DNA from: Stomorhina lunata | Taxonomy: Eukaryota > Arthropoda > Insecta > Diptera > Rhiniidae | DNA length: 64,000 nucleotides | NCBI GenBank assembly: GCA_933228675.1 | Contig: OW121744.1 | Coordinates: forward strand, 97,186,865-97,250,864 | Reading direction: 5' to 3' | Shown here: piece after piece, positions 38,991 through 51,724 of the stretch | How the letters are laid out: every line of letters starts with the position of its first letter | Position numbering within the stretch: position 1 is the stretch's first letter | Translations under genes and position numbers: made by a program | The notes under the pieces: generated by a model | What the model was told of the DNA's origin: nothing | What the model saw: only the letters and a program-made list of their open reading frames with translations | Database searches by the model: none

Positions 38991-39865
38991 GGGGATTAGG
39001 TAAAATTTCAACTAAAACCACTGTGATAAGATTTCATGCACACACCAACACATACTTAGAGGACTACAACATGTTGTCGTAGAGGGTGACCTCAAATAAA
39101 CAACCAACGTGGTAAGCCATTCTGTCTTATTAACGTTAATAAAGGGACATTTCTTCATTGTTATTTTGCTGCTGTATTAGGCTGTGACTAGTTCTTCCGT
39201 ATTTCTACCAAAAAAATGTGTGAATTAATTTTAGCCCAAGAGCAAAAAGGCCAGTACGAAAAAAGCCTTGAAAGAAAAAACTATTTTTATTGTGTGATAT
39301 TCTCATAGTTAGGAGTCTCTAATTTTAGGGCTGCTTAAGTTTTCGCACAGACACTATTTATCAAAATGTTTTGTTAACTTAGTTTTTTGCTCTGCCTTCA
39401 TATGTTTCACCTCCACCCTCCTTTAGGTTTTGACCAACAAATTTTATTCAGTTTATTTGCTTATTTTTGGTCTATAGATGCCAAATAAATTATAATTAGT
39501 GCAAATGTTACAGAGATAAGTAACAAAAGACTAACTAGATTTAGAGGGGGGTTTTTAATACTTACATGAATGGACTGGGTATTTCTTTGTGTATTTTTTG
39601 GTATATTTTCTCGTTAAAGGAAATCCATTCAAGTTGTTTTTATTAGTTGGGTATTTGAACTAAAGTGACATCTTAGGAAAAACAGTTTCGCTTTTATTCG
39701 GAATTAATATAAAAGAGCAGCCAAAAGTAGGTCATGGGGAAAGGATATAAATTAGTTAATTGATTTTTATTAGAAAAGAAAAGGATGCTACAATGAGGAT
39801 TTGGAAGAGCAAATTATTTTACTTTGGACTTTAAGAATTTAACTGCTTTAATACAAATACAGCAA
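38991..39865. other. Unique island between arrays H and I
   Basis: About 0.87 kb of unique AT-rich DNA flanked by 23-bp arrays that share the ATC spacer type. No gene, transposon end or RNA supported. Confidence 0.5.
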
Positions 39866-42800
39866 ATATCAAAAATTTTCTACAGAAAATATGAAAAATT
39901 TTCTATAGAAAATATCATAAATTTTCTATAGAAAATATCATACATTTTCTAAAGAAAATATCAAAAATTTTCTATAGAAAACAACAAAAATTTTCTATAG
40001 AAAATATCAAAAAGTTTCTATAGAAAATATCAAAACTTTTAAAAAATTTTCTATAGAAAATATCAAAAATTTTCTTTAGAAAGTAACAAAAAACTTTCTA
40101 TAGAAAATATGAAAAACTTTCTATAGAAAATATGAAAAACTTTCTATAGAAAATATGAAAAATTTTCTATAGAAAATATGAAAAATTTTCTATAGAAAAT
40201 ATGAAAAATTTTCTGTAGAAAATATGAAAAATTTTCTATAGAAAATATGAAAAATTTTCTGTAGAAAATATGAAAAATTTTCTATAGAAAATATGAAAAA
40301 TTTTCTATAGAAAATATGAAAAATTTTCTATAGAAAATATGAAAAATTTTCTATAGAAAATATGAAAAATTTTCTATAGAAAATATGAAAAATTTTCTAT
40401 AGAAAATATGAAAAATTTTCTATAGAAAATATGAAAAATTTTCTATAGAAAATATGAAAAATTTTCTATAGAAAATATGAAAAATTTTCTATAGAAAATA
40501 TGAAAAATTTTCTATAGAAAATATGAAAAATTTTCTATAGAAAATATGAAAAATTTTCTATAGAAAATATGAAAAATTTTCTATAGAAAATATGAAAAAT
40601 TTTCTATAGAAAATATGAAAAATTTTCTATAGAAAATATGAAAAATTTTCTATAGAAAATATGAAAAATTTTCTATAGAAAATATGAAAAATTTTCTATA
40701 GAAAATATGAAAAATTTTCTATAGAAAATATGAAAAATTTTCTATAGAAAATATGAAAAATTTTCTATAGAAAATATGAAAAATTTTCTATAGAAAATAT
40801 GAAAAATTTTCTATAGAAAATATAAAAAATTTTCTATAGAAAATATGAAAAATTTTCTATAGAAAATATGAAAAATTTTCTATAGAAAATATGAAAAATT
40901 TTCTATAGAAAATATGAAAAATTTTCTATAGAAAATATGAAAAATTTTCTATAGAAAATATGAAAAATTTTCTATAGAAAATATGAAAAATTTTCTATAG
41001 AAAATATGAAAAATTTTCTATAGAAAATATGAAAAATTTTCTATAGAAAATATGAAAAATTTTCTATAGAAAATATGAAAAATTTTCTATAGAAAATATG
41101 AAAAATTTTCTATAGAAAATATGAAAAATTTTCTATAGAAAATATGAAAAATTTTCTATAGAAAATATGAAAAATTTTCTATAGAAAATATGAAAAATTT
41201 TCTATAGAAAATATCAAAAATTTTCTATAGAAAATATCAAAAATTTTCTATAGAAAATATCAAAAATTTTCTATAGAAAATATGAAAAATTTTCTATAGA
41301 AAATATGAAAAATTTTCTATAGAAAATATGAAAAATTTTCTATAGAAAATATGAAAAATTTTCTATAGAAAATATGAAAAATTTTCTATAGAAAATATGA
41401 AAAATTTTCTATAGAAAATATGAAAAATTTTCTATAGAAAATATGAAAAATTTTCTATAGAAAATATGAAAAATTTTCTATAGAAAATATGAAAAATTTT
41501 CTATAGAAAATATGAAAAATTTTCTATAGAAAATATGAAAAATTTTCTGTAGAAAATATGAAAAATTTTCTATAGCAAATATGAAAAATTTTCTATAGAA
41601 AATATATTTTCTATAGAAAATATGAAAAGTTTTCTATAGAAAATATGAAAGATTTTATATAGAAAATATGAAAAATTTTCTATAGAAAATATGAAAAATT
41701 TTCTATAGAAAATATGAAAAATTTTCTATAGAAAATATGAAAAATTTTCTATAGAAAATATGAAAAATTTTCTATAGAAAATATGAAAAATTTTCTATAG
41801 AAAATATGAAAAATTTTCTATAGAAAATATGAAAAATTTTCTATAGAAAATATGAAAAATTTTCTATAGAAAATATGAAAAATTTTCTATAGAAAATATG
41901 AAAAATTTTCTATAGAAAATATGAAAAATTTTCTATAGAAAATATGAAAAATTTTCTATAGAAAATATGAAAAATTTTCTATAGAAAATATGAAAAATTT
42001 TCTATAGAAAATATGAAAAATTTTCTATAGAAAATATGAAAAATTTTCTATAGAAAATATGAAAAATTTTCTATAGAAAATATGAAAAATTTTTTATAGA
42101 AAATATGAAAAATTTTCTATAGAAAATATGAAAAATTTTCTATAGAAAATATGAAAAATTTTCTATAGAAAATATGAAAAATTTTCTATAGAAAATATGA
42201 AAAATTTTCTATAGAAAATATGAAAAATTTTCTATAGAAAATATGAAAAATTTTCTATAGAAAATATGAAAAATTTTCTATAGAAAATATGAAAAATTTT
42301 CTATAGAAAATATGAAAAATTTTCTATAGAAAATATGAAAAATTTTCTATAGAAAATATGAAAAATTTTCTATAGAAAATATGAAAAATTTTCTTTAGAA
42401 AATATGAAAAATTTTCTATAGAAAATATGAAAAATTTTCTATAGAAAATATGAAAAATTTTCTATAGAAAATATGAAAAATTTTCTATAGAAAATATGAA
42501 AAATTTTCTATAGAAAATATGAAAAATTTTCTATAGAAAATATGAAAAATTTTCTATAGAAAATATGAAAAATTTTCTATAGAAAATATGAAAAATTTTC
42601 TATAGAAAATATGAAAAATTTTCTATAGAAAATATGAAAAATTTTCTATAGAAAATATGAAAAATTTTCTATAGAAAATATGAAAAATTTTCTATAGAAA
42701 ATATGAAAAATTTTCTATAGAAAATATGAAAAATTTTCTATAGAAAATATGAAAAATTTTCTATAGAAAATATGAAAAATTTTCTATAGAAAATATGAAA

Positions 42801-44015
42801 AATTTTCTATAGAAAATATGAAAAATTTTCTATAGAAAATATGAAAAATTTTCTATAGAAAATATGAAAAATTTTCTATAGAAAATATGAAAAATTTTCT
42901 ATAAAAAATATGAAAAATTTTCTATAGAAAATATGAAAAATTTTCTATAGAAAATATGAAAAATTTTCTATAGAAAATATGAAAAATTTTCTATAGAAAA
43001 TATGAAAAATTTTCTATAGAAAATATGAAAAATTTTCTATAGAAAATATGAAAAATTTTCTATAGAAAATATGAAAAATTTTCTATAGAAAATATGAAAA
43101 ATTTTCTATAGAAAATATGAAAAATTTTCTATAGAAAATATGAAAAATTTTCTATAGAAAATATGAAAAATTTTCTATAGAAAATATGAAAAATTTTCTA
43201 TAGAAAATATGAAAAATTTTCTATAGAAAATATGAAAAATTTTCTATAGAAAATATGAAAAATTTTCTATAGAAAATATGAAAAATTTTCTATAGAAAAT
43301 ATGAAAAATTTTCTATAGAAAATATGAAAAATTTTCTATAGAAAATATGAAAAATTTTCTATAGAAAATATGAAAAATTTTCTATAGAAAATATGAAAAA
43401 TTTTCTATAGAAAATATGAAAAATTTTCTATAGAAAATATGAAAAATTTTCTATAGAAAATATGAAAAATTTTCTATAGAAAATATGAAAAATTTTCTAT
43501 AGAAAATATGAAAAATTTTCTATAGAAAATATGAAAAATTTTCTATAGAAAATATGAAAAATTTTCTATAGAAAATATGAAAAATTTTCTATAGAAAATA
43601 TGAAAAATTTTCTATAGAAAATATGAAAAATTTTCTATAGAAAATATGAAAAATTTTCTATAGAAAATATGAAAAATTTTCTATAGAAAATATGAAAAAT
43701 TTTCTATAGAAAATATGAAAAATTTTCTATAGAAAATATGAAAAATTTTCTATAGAAAATATGAAAAATTTTCTATAGAAAATATGAAAAATTTTCTATA
43801 GAAAATATGAAAAATTTTCTATAGAAAATATGAAAAATTTTCTATAGAAAATATGAAAAATTTTCTATAGAAAATATGAAAAATTTTCTATAGAAAATAT
43901 GAAAAATTTTCTATAGAAAATATGAAAAATTTTCTATAGAAAATATGAAAAATTTTCTATAGAAAATATGAAAAATTTTCTATAGAAAATATGAAAAATT
44001 TTCAAAAGAAAATAT
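39866..44015 (+). repeat. 23-bp tandem array I (ATG spacer, about 180 copies)
   Basis: Units of the palindrome ATTTTCTATAGAAAAT followed by the spacer ATGAAAA. The left outer edge (39866-40090) is degenerate and rich in ATC-type units. A patch of three ATC units lies at about 41210-41280. The body is nearly uniform. It is the left arm of an inverted pair with array J. Confidence 0.97.
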
Positions 44016-44965
44016 AATTTTGGTATTTTTGATATTTTCTAGGGAAATAGAATATAATTTGTATTTAAAATTAGTTTTAAACTTTTTTCACTTTAACTTT
44101 GATACAATTTTTCCATTTTGTGCTTAAGACCAAAAGCAACTTAAATGTCCATTTTTATTGTCCACTGCCACTTTTTTATTTATACAGCGTAAAATTCGAA
44201 TTTAAAAAGAAGCTGTTTTTAAGACTCATTAAAACAAATGCCTTTGTGCATGTTTTACTTCAATGATAAAGAAAATGCGAAAAAAAGATTTAAAAAAAAA
44301 AGCTGGAAAATTAAAAAAGCAGCAAACGAAATGTATGAAATGAAAATACTCAACGATGGTATGTTTTCTGCTCCTGTGATCACTACAATTTTAATGAACA
44401 AAATTCCTTGAAATATTTTTTTGTGAAACTTCTTTTCATTTTCGGTTCCTCTTGCCACTTTTCCTGCTAACCTTTTTTGCCTTTGCCAAAGATGTTGTTC
44501 CATTTTCCGGTCCGTTGGCCATTTATCGTTGCCTGAAGTTGCTTGAGCTTTTAAAGTCGGCATGGACATTTATTTCGAAATTGGTTGTATTTCATTTTGA
44601 ACGTGCGTTAATGTTAATGTTTCAATTATAGTCAACTACAATTTTTTTTGTAGCTGGAAATTTAATGGTTAGCAAAGGGTTAAGAAATTAAGTGCAGCTG
44701 TGTTTTAACGGCTGTCATTTGGGAAATTGTAAAAAAATTGGAATTTTTTTCGAAATGGCTGAAATAAATGTTAAAAATATAAAGTTTGGTATGCAAAAGA
44801 AATTGATTTCCGTTTCCGGATTTTGTCACATTTCGTTTAATTTTAAAAAATTAAATGAAATAACTGCACCACCTTAGCAGGATATTGTAATTTTTAAATG
44901 AAATAATTAAGATTAAAACCCAACAAAATATAATATACTTATATCGTAGAAAGATTAAATATATT
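44016..44965. other. Unique spacer (about 950 bp) between inverted arrays I and J
   Basis: Unique DNA that would form the loop of the I/J inverted repeat. Open frames of 104 codons (minus, 44255-44569) and 61 codons (plus) have no recognisable domain. The minus frame has a short, slightly GC-richer N-terminal part but no supporting splice or start context. Confidence 0.5.
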
Positions 44966-47371
44966 CATGAAAATAGAAAATTTTTGATATTCCTATACAA
45001 AAATTTGCAAATTTTGTATAGACAATTTTACAAATTTTGCATATTTTCTACAGATACTTTTGATATTTTTATAGATATTTTCTATAGAAGATTTTTCATA
45101 TTTTCTATAGAAGATTTTTCATATTTTCCAATGGAAATATTTGATATTTTCTATAGAAAATTTTTCATATTTTCTATAGAAAATTTTTCATATTTTCTAT
45201 AGAAAATTTTTCATATTTTCTATAGAAAATTTTTCATATTTTCTATAGAAAATTTTTCATATTTTCTATAGAAAATTTTTCATATTTTCTATAGAAAATT
45301 TTTCATATTTTCTATAGAAAATTTTTCATATTTTCTATAGAAAATTTTTCATATTTTCTATAGAAAATTTTTCATATTTTCTATAGAAAATTTTTCATAT
45401 TTTCTATAGAAAATTTTTCATATTTTCTATAGAAAATTTTTCATATTTTCTATAGAAAATTTTTCATATTTTCTATAGAAAATTTTTCATATTTTCTATA
45501 GAAAATTTTTCATATTTTCTATAGAAAATTTTTCATATTTTCTATAGAAAATTTTTCATATTTTCTATAGAAAATTTTTCATATTTTCTATAGAAAATTT
45601 TTCATATTTTCTATAGAAAATTTTTCATATTTTCTATAGAAAATTTTTCATATTTTCTATAGAAAATTTTTCATATTTTCTATAGAAAATTTTTCATATT
45701 TTCTATAGAAAATTTTTCATATTTTCTATAGAAAATTTTTCATATTTTCTATAGAAAATTTTTCATATTTTCTATAGAAAATTTTTCATATTTTCTATAG
45801 AAAATTTTTCATATTTTCTATAGAAAATTTTTCATATTTTCTATAGAAAATTTTTCATATTTTCTATAGAAAATTTTTCATATTTTCTATAGAAAATTTT
45901 TCATATTTTCTATAGAAAATTTTTCATATTTTTTATAGAAAATTTTTCATATTTTCTATAGAAAATTTTTCATATTTTCTATAGAAAATTTTTCATATTT
46001 TCTATAGAAAATTTTTCATATTTTCTATAGAAAATTTTTCATATTTTCTATAGAAAATTTTTCATATTTTCTATAGAAAATTTTTCATATTTTCTATAGA
46101 AAATTTTTCATATTTTCTATAGAAAATTTTTCATATTTTCTATAGAAAATTTTTCATATTTTCTATAGAAAATTTTTCATATTTTCTATAGAAAATTTTT
46201 CATATTTTCTATAGAAAATTGTTCATATTTTCTATAGAAAATTTTTCATATTTTCTATAGAAAATTTTTCATATTTTCTATAGAAAATTTTTCATATTTT
46301 CTATAGAAAATTTTTCATATTTTCTAAAGAAAATTTTTCATATTTTCTATAGAAAATTTTTCATATTTTCTATAGAAAATTTTTCATATTTTCTATAGAA
46401 AATTTTTCATATTTTCTATAGAAAATTTTTCATATTTTCTATAGAAAATTTTTCATATTTTCTATAGAAAATTTTTCATATTTTCTATAGAAAATTTTTC
46501 ATATTTTCTATAGAAAATTTTTCATATTTTCTATAGAAAATTTTTCATATTTTCTATAGAAAATTTTTCATATTTTCTATAAAAAATTTTTCATATTTTC
46601 TATAGAAAATTTTTCATATTTTCTATAGAAAATTTTTCATATTTTCTATAGAAAATTTTTCATATTTTCTATAGAAAATTTTTCATATTTTCTATAGAAA
46701 ATTTTTCATATTTTCTATAGAAAATTTTTCATATTTTCTATAGAAAATTTTTCATATTTTCTATAGAAAATTTTTCATATTTTCTATAGAAAATTTTTCA
46801 TATTTTCTATAGAAAATTTTTCATATTTTCTATAGAAAATTTTTCATATTTTCTATAGAAAATTTTTCATATTTTCTATAGAAAATTTTTCATATTTTCT
46901 ATAGAAAATTTTTCATATTTTCTATAGAAAATTTTTCATATTTTCTATAGAAAATTTTTCATATTTTCTATAGAAAATTTTTCATATTTTCTATAGAAAA
47001 TTTTTCATATTTTCTATAGAAAATTTTTCATATTTTCTATAGAAAATTTTTCATATTTTCTATAGAAAATTTTTCATATTTTCTATAGAAAATTTTTCAT
47101 ATTTTCTATAGAAAATTTTTCATATTTTCTATAGAAAATTTTTCATATTTTCTATAGAAAATTTTTCATATTTTCTATAGAAAATTTTTCATATTTTCTA
47201 TAGAAAATTTTTCATATTTTCTATAGAAAATTTTTCATATTTTCTATAGAAAATTTTTCATATTTTCTATAGAAAATTTTTGATATTTTCTATAGAAAAT
47301 TTTTGATATTTTCTATAGAAAGTTTTTGATATTTTCTATAGAAAGTTTTTGATATTTTCTACAGAAAATTG
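44966..47371 (-). repeat. 23-bp tandem array J (inverted copy of array I family, about 104 copies)
   Basis: Plus-strand units read TTTTTCATA plus TTTTCTATAGAAAA, the exact reverse complement of array I units. The left 150 bp is degenerate. The body is nearly uniform with rare variants (TTGTTCATA near 46221, CTAAAG near 46326). The far right edge (47281-47365) switches to TTTTTGATA, the reverse complement of the ATC type that also marks the outer edge of array I. Confidence 0.97.
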
Positions 47372-48860
47372 TATCATTTGGAAATGTAGCTTTGCTACAT
47401 AAATTTTCTTATTTTGATTAATTTTTTTTAATAAACCAATTTTAATTATTTCACTTTGAAAACAGCAGTTATTTGTACCCTGGCCATTTATTAATAACCC
47501 TAATAACTCAGTGCTTTAATTTAGAAACCAATTATTATTTTTGCCCAATAAAAAATTCATTGGCCTCCTCCTATTCGAATACCTTACACAATAAGCAAAA
47601 AAAAGTATTTAAGGAAAAAGGTCATTCATTTCATTTCTTTGTTTTCGCATTCGCTTATAAAATAAGTAATTTTGTTTTTATAGATTTCCAGTTAAATGGT
47701 TTGCCAATAAAATAATAATTATTATTACTTTGCTTTGACAGCTGTTACTACAGTTTACATTCAATTTATCCTTTTTTGCGCCTCCAACTCGCACCTAATG
47801 CTTCCCTTTCTAAGCGATTGCCTTCATTCACTGAGATCCACTTTTATGCCCCTAACAATTTTGAAAAGTAAATAACCCTTTAAAAAGAAGAGGCTAAAAG
47901 TGTACACAAAAACTTTTGGCTGACTGGCTAAATTACCTTTGAGAAAAATATTGAAAAAAGAAAAATAAAACAAAAATAATAATAATCATCATCATTTAAG
48001 TAATTTCTTAAAAAACATGAAATGCAAACCTCTATAAACAGAAAACGTTTTTTTCCTACTTATTTCTTTTCAATTTTAATTCATTTCCCTTCTTTATTTC
48101 GTACTTTGGCCAAAAGGCTCAAGCATAAACTTCTTTATGACCCTTAAATGCTCAAAACCTATAAATGTTTGTATTACCTTAATCGAAATTTTGTTGCCTA
48201 CAATTGCCTAACACCTCACCCTCCTCCCCCCTTTCACAACTCATGACTTTGGCGACTGGGTCATTTGAATAACTAGAAAGGCTTCTTATACTTTCATTCT
48301 TAGCCAACAACACACAAGTGTTCGAATGATTTCGTTTAATCATTAATATTTTATGACAAAACAGCCAATTGGCCATGGCAATTTGAAAATTTAATTGGTT
48401 GTATGCGTAACTGGAAATTATGCTAAATTAAATATAAATTATTTTTCCTCTTTGTTTTCATTAACTTTTACAAACAATAACAAAAGCAGGAGGAGCTGAA
48501 GTAGCAAGAAAAAGTTGAAATAAGTAAAACAAGCTGTTTTCTTTTAGGAAAATCAAAGAAAAACGTTAATGAAAGTGGTTTTGAATCAATGAAAGTTGGC
48601 TTCAACAAAAAAAAAAAGGAACTTTGTTCAACAATTAACAATTAAATGAGTTGTCAAGGTATCACGGAAACAGGAAATATCTAAGGTAATTAATGATATA
48701 AATTAATGAAATGGAAAGGGGAAGAGGGGATAAAGGTAACGTTTTTCTAAGAAAAGTTCAGACATAATAAAGCAATATATTACCATTAAACAGAATACAT
48801 TCCGACGTACATGGTCTAATGGTATAAGATAATTGTAATTGGTAAAGTGCGAAACTGTAG
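47372..48860. other. Unique DNA at the satellite/transposon boundary
   Basis: About 1.5 kb of unique, slightly less AT-rich DNA. Open frames at 47473-47715 and 48179-48376 lack recognisable domains. From about 48860 base composition becomes GC-richer, possibly the 5' leader of the LINE relic downstream. Confidence 0.45.
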
Positions 48861-49069
48861 CGTCTGTTCAACATGTTAGTTGAGGCTGCAAGCGGGCGTC
48901 TGTCTAGGATCGAGCGGCTCGCTTTACAAACGTGGCTCTTGTCTTTGGACTCATCTTTCATCCACTTTGTACTTACGATATTTGTAAATAAAATAAAATA
49001 AAAAAATATACTACTCCAAGGGGTAATCAGGCGAGAAATCCCCCTGCTACGGCAGCTGGCTCAAGGATT

Positions 49070-50166
49070 TTGGAGGTGCCTAATCTACGCAAGAACATCC
49101 TGATAAATGAAACCAATTCTATCCAAAGAAATCGAACTATAAAAACTAATATAGGCATGAAAGAAAATTTAAATTTTGCGACATGGAACGTACGTACGCT
49201 ATACGAAACTGGAAATCTAGAACCACTAAGGCGTGAAATGATAGATTATAAAATTAATTTGCTGGCGGTGCAAGAACCAAGGGGAAGTTCGGAACGAAAA
49301 TACTGTATTTCTGTACTCCGGTCGCCTGGAGGGAAATGAGCATAGTAGGGGTGTCTGACTAAAAGAATAGCTAAAGCCATTATAGCATAGTATCCTATCA
49401 ATGATAGACCAATGGCAATAAAACTTAAGACTAAAGCTCGTAATATGACAATTATCAATATCTAAGCTCCTACTGAAATCCAATATGAAAACGACAAAGA
49501 AGAATTTTACGATGTATTAAGCAGTTGGATGAAAAGTAATGACTTTAACGCCAAAGTTGGCTCAAACAACACCGGTTTGGAACACTACATTGGTAAGCAC
49601 GGTGTCGGAGTAAGAAACGACAACGGAAAAAGATTAATCGAACTATGCTATGAAAGGAAACTGGTTGTAGGTGGCACAGTTTTTCTTCATAAGCTCCACC
49701 ATAAAATAATTGTCACTAAGAACCAAATTGATCACATTTTGATCAACTCTAAGTGGCGATCATCTTTACTTGATGTACTCTCGAGGCGCGGAGCAGATAT
49801 AAACAGCGACCACCACTTAGTTATATCTAAAATTCGATTGAAAGTAGCGGCTCTAAGGTCAGAAACGGCAAAAGCCGTCAGAGCGACATCGAAATGTCTT
49901 TATTACAACCATAAGAAATCGGCTTCCAGATGTTGTAAACAACAACGAAGCAAATATAAACGAAATTGCAAGGTCTGTCACTCAAACGTACAATGAGGTT
50001 GGTCAACAAACGTTAGGTTTTAAAGACCATAAAAGGAAAGTATGGCTCACCCAAGCAACATGGGACCTCGTTAAACAACGCAAAACTATAAAAAAAATAC
50101 ATTTTTAAGTGCAAACTTGGATGTCGAGGAGCTTAGTACAATATACCGCGACCTATTCAACAGAAT
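49070..50166 (+). pseudogene. RTE-type LINE relic: endonuclease domain, no reverse transcriptase
   Basis: Fragment of a non-LTR retrotransposon, apurinic-type endonuclease region (often annotated as craniofacial development protein 2-like). Visible motifs in order: ATWNVRTLYETGN, LLAVQE (catalytic Glu), DFNAKVG, NQIDHILI and SDHHLV (catalytic Asp/His). Residues just before DFNAKVG are missing. Stops break the frame (49337-49339, 49388, 49464), and a frameshift near 49885-49945 moves the rest (TYNEVGQQTLGFKDHKRKVW) to another frame, followed by more stops. Sequence ends at 50166, where a mini-me-like element starts; no reverse transcriptase follows. Its GC content is higher than its surroundings. 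Clade assignment rests on motif spacing and familiarity only. Confidence 0.85.
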
Positions 50167-51724
50167 AACAAGTAAGAGTGTTATATTCGGCTGTGCCTAA
50201 TCTTGTATATCCGCCATCAAGTTTTAGGAGAGTGCAGCTAATTCAAAATGTTGGCCAAATGTGGTATTATTGGTAATATATTTGGACTAAATTCGATTGC
50301 AGTAGTATAGTTACTATAGTTCAACATTTAAAAGTATCTAAGTGGTTTCCCAAGTATTTACCTTGGACAAAATGCTGTTCCATAACCAAATATAGTTTTA
50401 CATTAATAAGCTGTTTCGTTGTGCCATAAACATGTTGATGGCAACACCGCAGGTTCATATATTTTGTTAGGAGTTCCTAATGCATCTACCGTGTACAAAG
50501 TCTGGACCTAATATTGATTGATAGCTATCTAATTTCGTACATGCAATCTTAATATATTGAATGTACCTCCAAATCTATTTGATTGTAGATATAAAAAGGG
50601 GATGCTATATATAAAAACTATAGCCAAATGTTGACCGATTGTTACAAAATTTTATATACTGACTGGTATTAATATAAAGTTTATTTGTCAAAATTTAGTG
50701 GCCATAACTGACATAGTTTATAATTTATAGCTTTTAACTGGCGTTTGTGGCATTTTAGTAATTACCGGGAGCGGTATTTATATGAAAGCTATGGTCAAAA
50801 ATGGACCGATTCCTATAAAATTTGGCATACTGACTGAAAGTTGCATAAAACTTCTCGGTTCTAAATTAAGTAGTCATAGATTTTACAATTTTATTCAATT
50901 TATCAGCATAAATGTGATTCCCGGGGCAGGGTTATATGGGAGCTCTAACTAAATGTAAACCATTTTCGGCACACAATTTCTATAACATATCGAAAATACT
51001 TTTGCTAAATTTTGTTTCTCTAGCTCTTGTAGTTAAGGAGCTATCGTGCTTTTCACTGATGGAAAGAACGACATAAACCGTGTTTTCTTTTTGTATTTTT
51101 GTGTTTTCGTAAGTTTTTTATATGGGAGCTATGGTCAAATGGTGACCGATTGTGACAAAATTTTGCACATTTGGCATTGACATAAGACCTCCTCGTCCTA
51201 AATTTAGTGGTAATATCTGTTATAGTTTTAGATTTATTGGCATTTAAGTGTATTTTAGGTGAAATTTTGGCTGTTTCCGTAAGTTTTTTGTATGGGAGCT
51301 ATGACCAAATGTGGACTGATTTTGATGAAATTGTATATGCTGAGTAGGGCTAATGCAAAACTTCTATATACCAATTTTTATCATCATAGCTATTATAGTT
51401 TGTTATTTATTAGCAAATAAGCGATTAGCGTAGGCGAGGTTATACGGGACCTATGGTGAATTATAACCGATTTTGCTCAATTTTAATACCAACATTTTCT
51501 CAGAGATGAAGAATGTTTTTATTAAGTTTCAGTGAGCTAGCTTATTTTGTTTAGGCGTTATCGTGATTTCAACAGACAGACAGACGGACATCGCTCAATC
51601 GTCCTAAGATAAGGATTCAGAATATATTTCGTTTTTGATTTTTGAGCCAATATTAAGAAAATTACAAACGGAATGACAATCTCAATATAGCCCCCATTCT
51701 TTTTGATGGTGGGTATAAACAAGT
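50167..51724 (+). mobile_element. Mini-me-like dispersed element, family 1, full-length copy
   Basis: A 1.56-kb non-coding repeat starting AACAAGTAAGAGTGTTATATT and ending GATGGTGGGTATAAACAAGT. AACAAGT therefore flanks both ends, either as part of the element or as a target duplication. Internal motifs of the TATGGGAGCTATGGTCAAAT type recur roughly every 150-200 bp. The core CAGACAGACAGACGGACATC followed by GCTCAATCG at 51573-51611 resembles the conserved core plus GTCY tract described for mini-me elements of Diptera. It is inserted in or next to the LINE relic. Other copies: 1-320, 56311-57594, 57595-59069. Confidence 0.75.

Noticed and set aside
44255..44569. 104-codon minus-strand frame in the I/J loop
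   Set aside because: The C-terminal half is a low-complexity Phe/Leu/Ile run from poly-A DNA. No family resemblance.
50167..51724. AACAAGT at both ends as a simple 7-bp target duplication
   Set aside because: The same AACAAGT starts the copies at 320 and 59069 on the minus strand, so at the 5' end it is part of the element. The duplication interpretation remains unproven.
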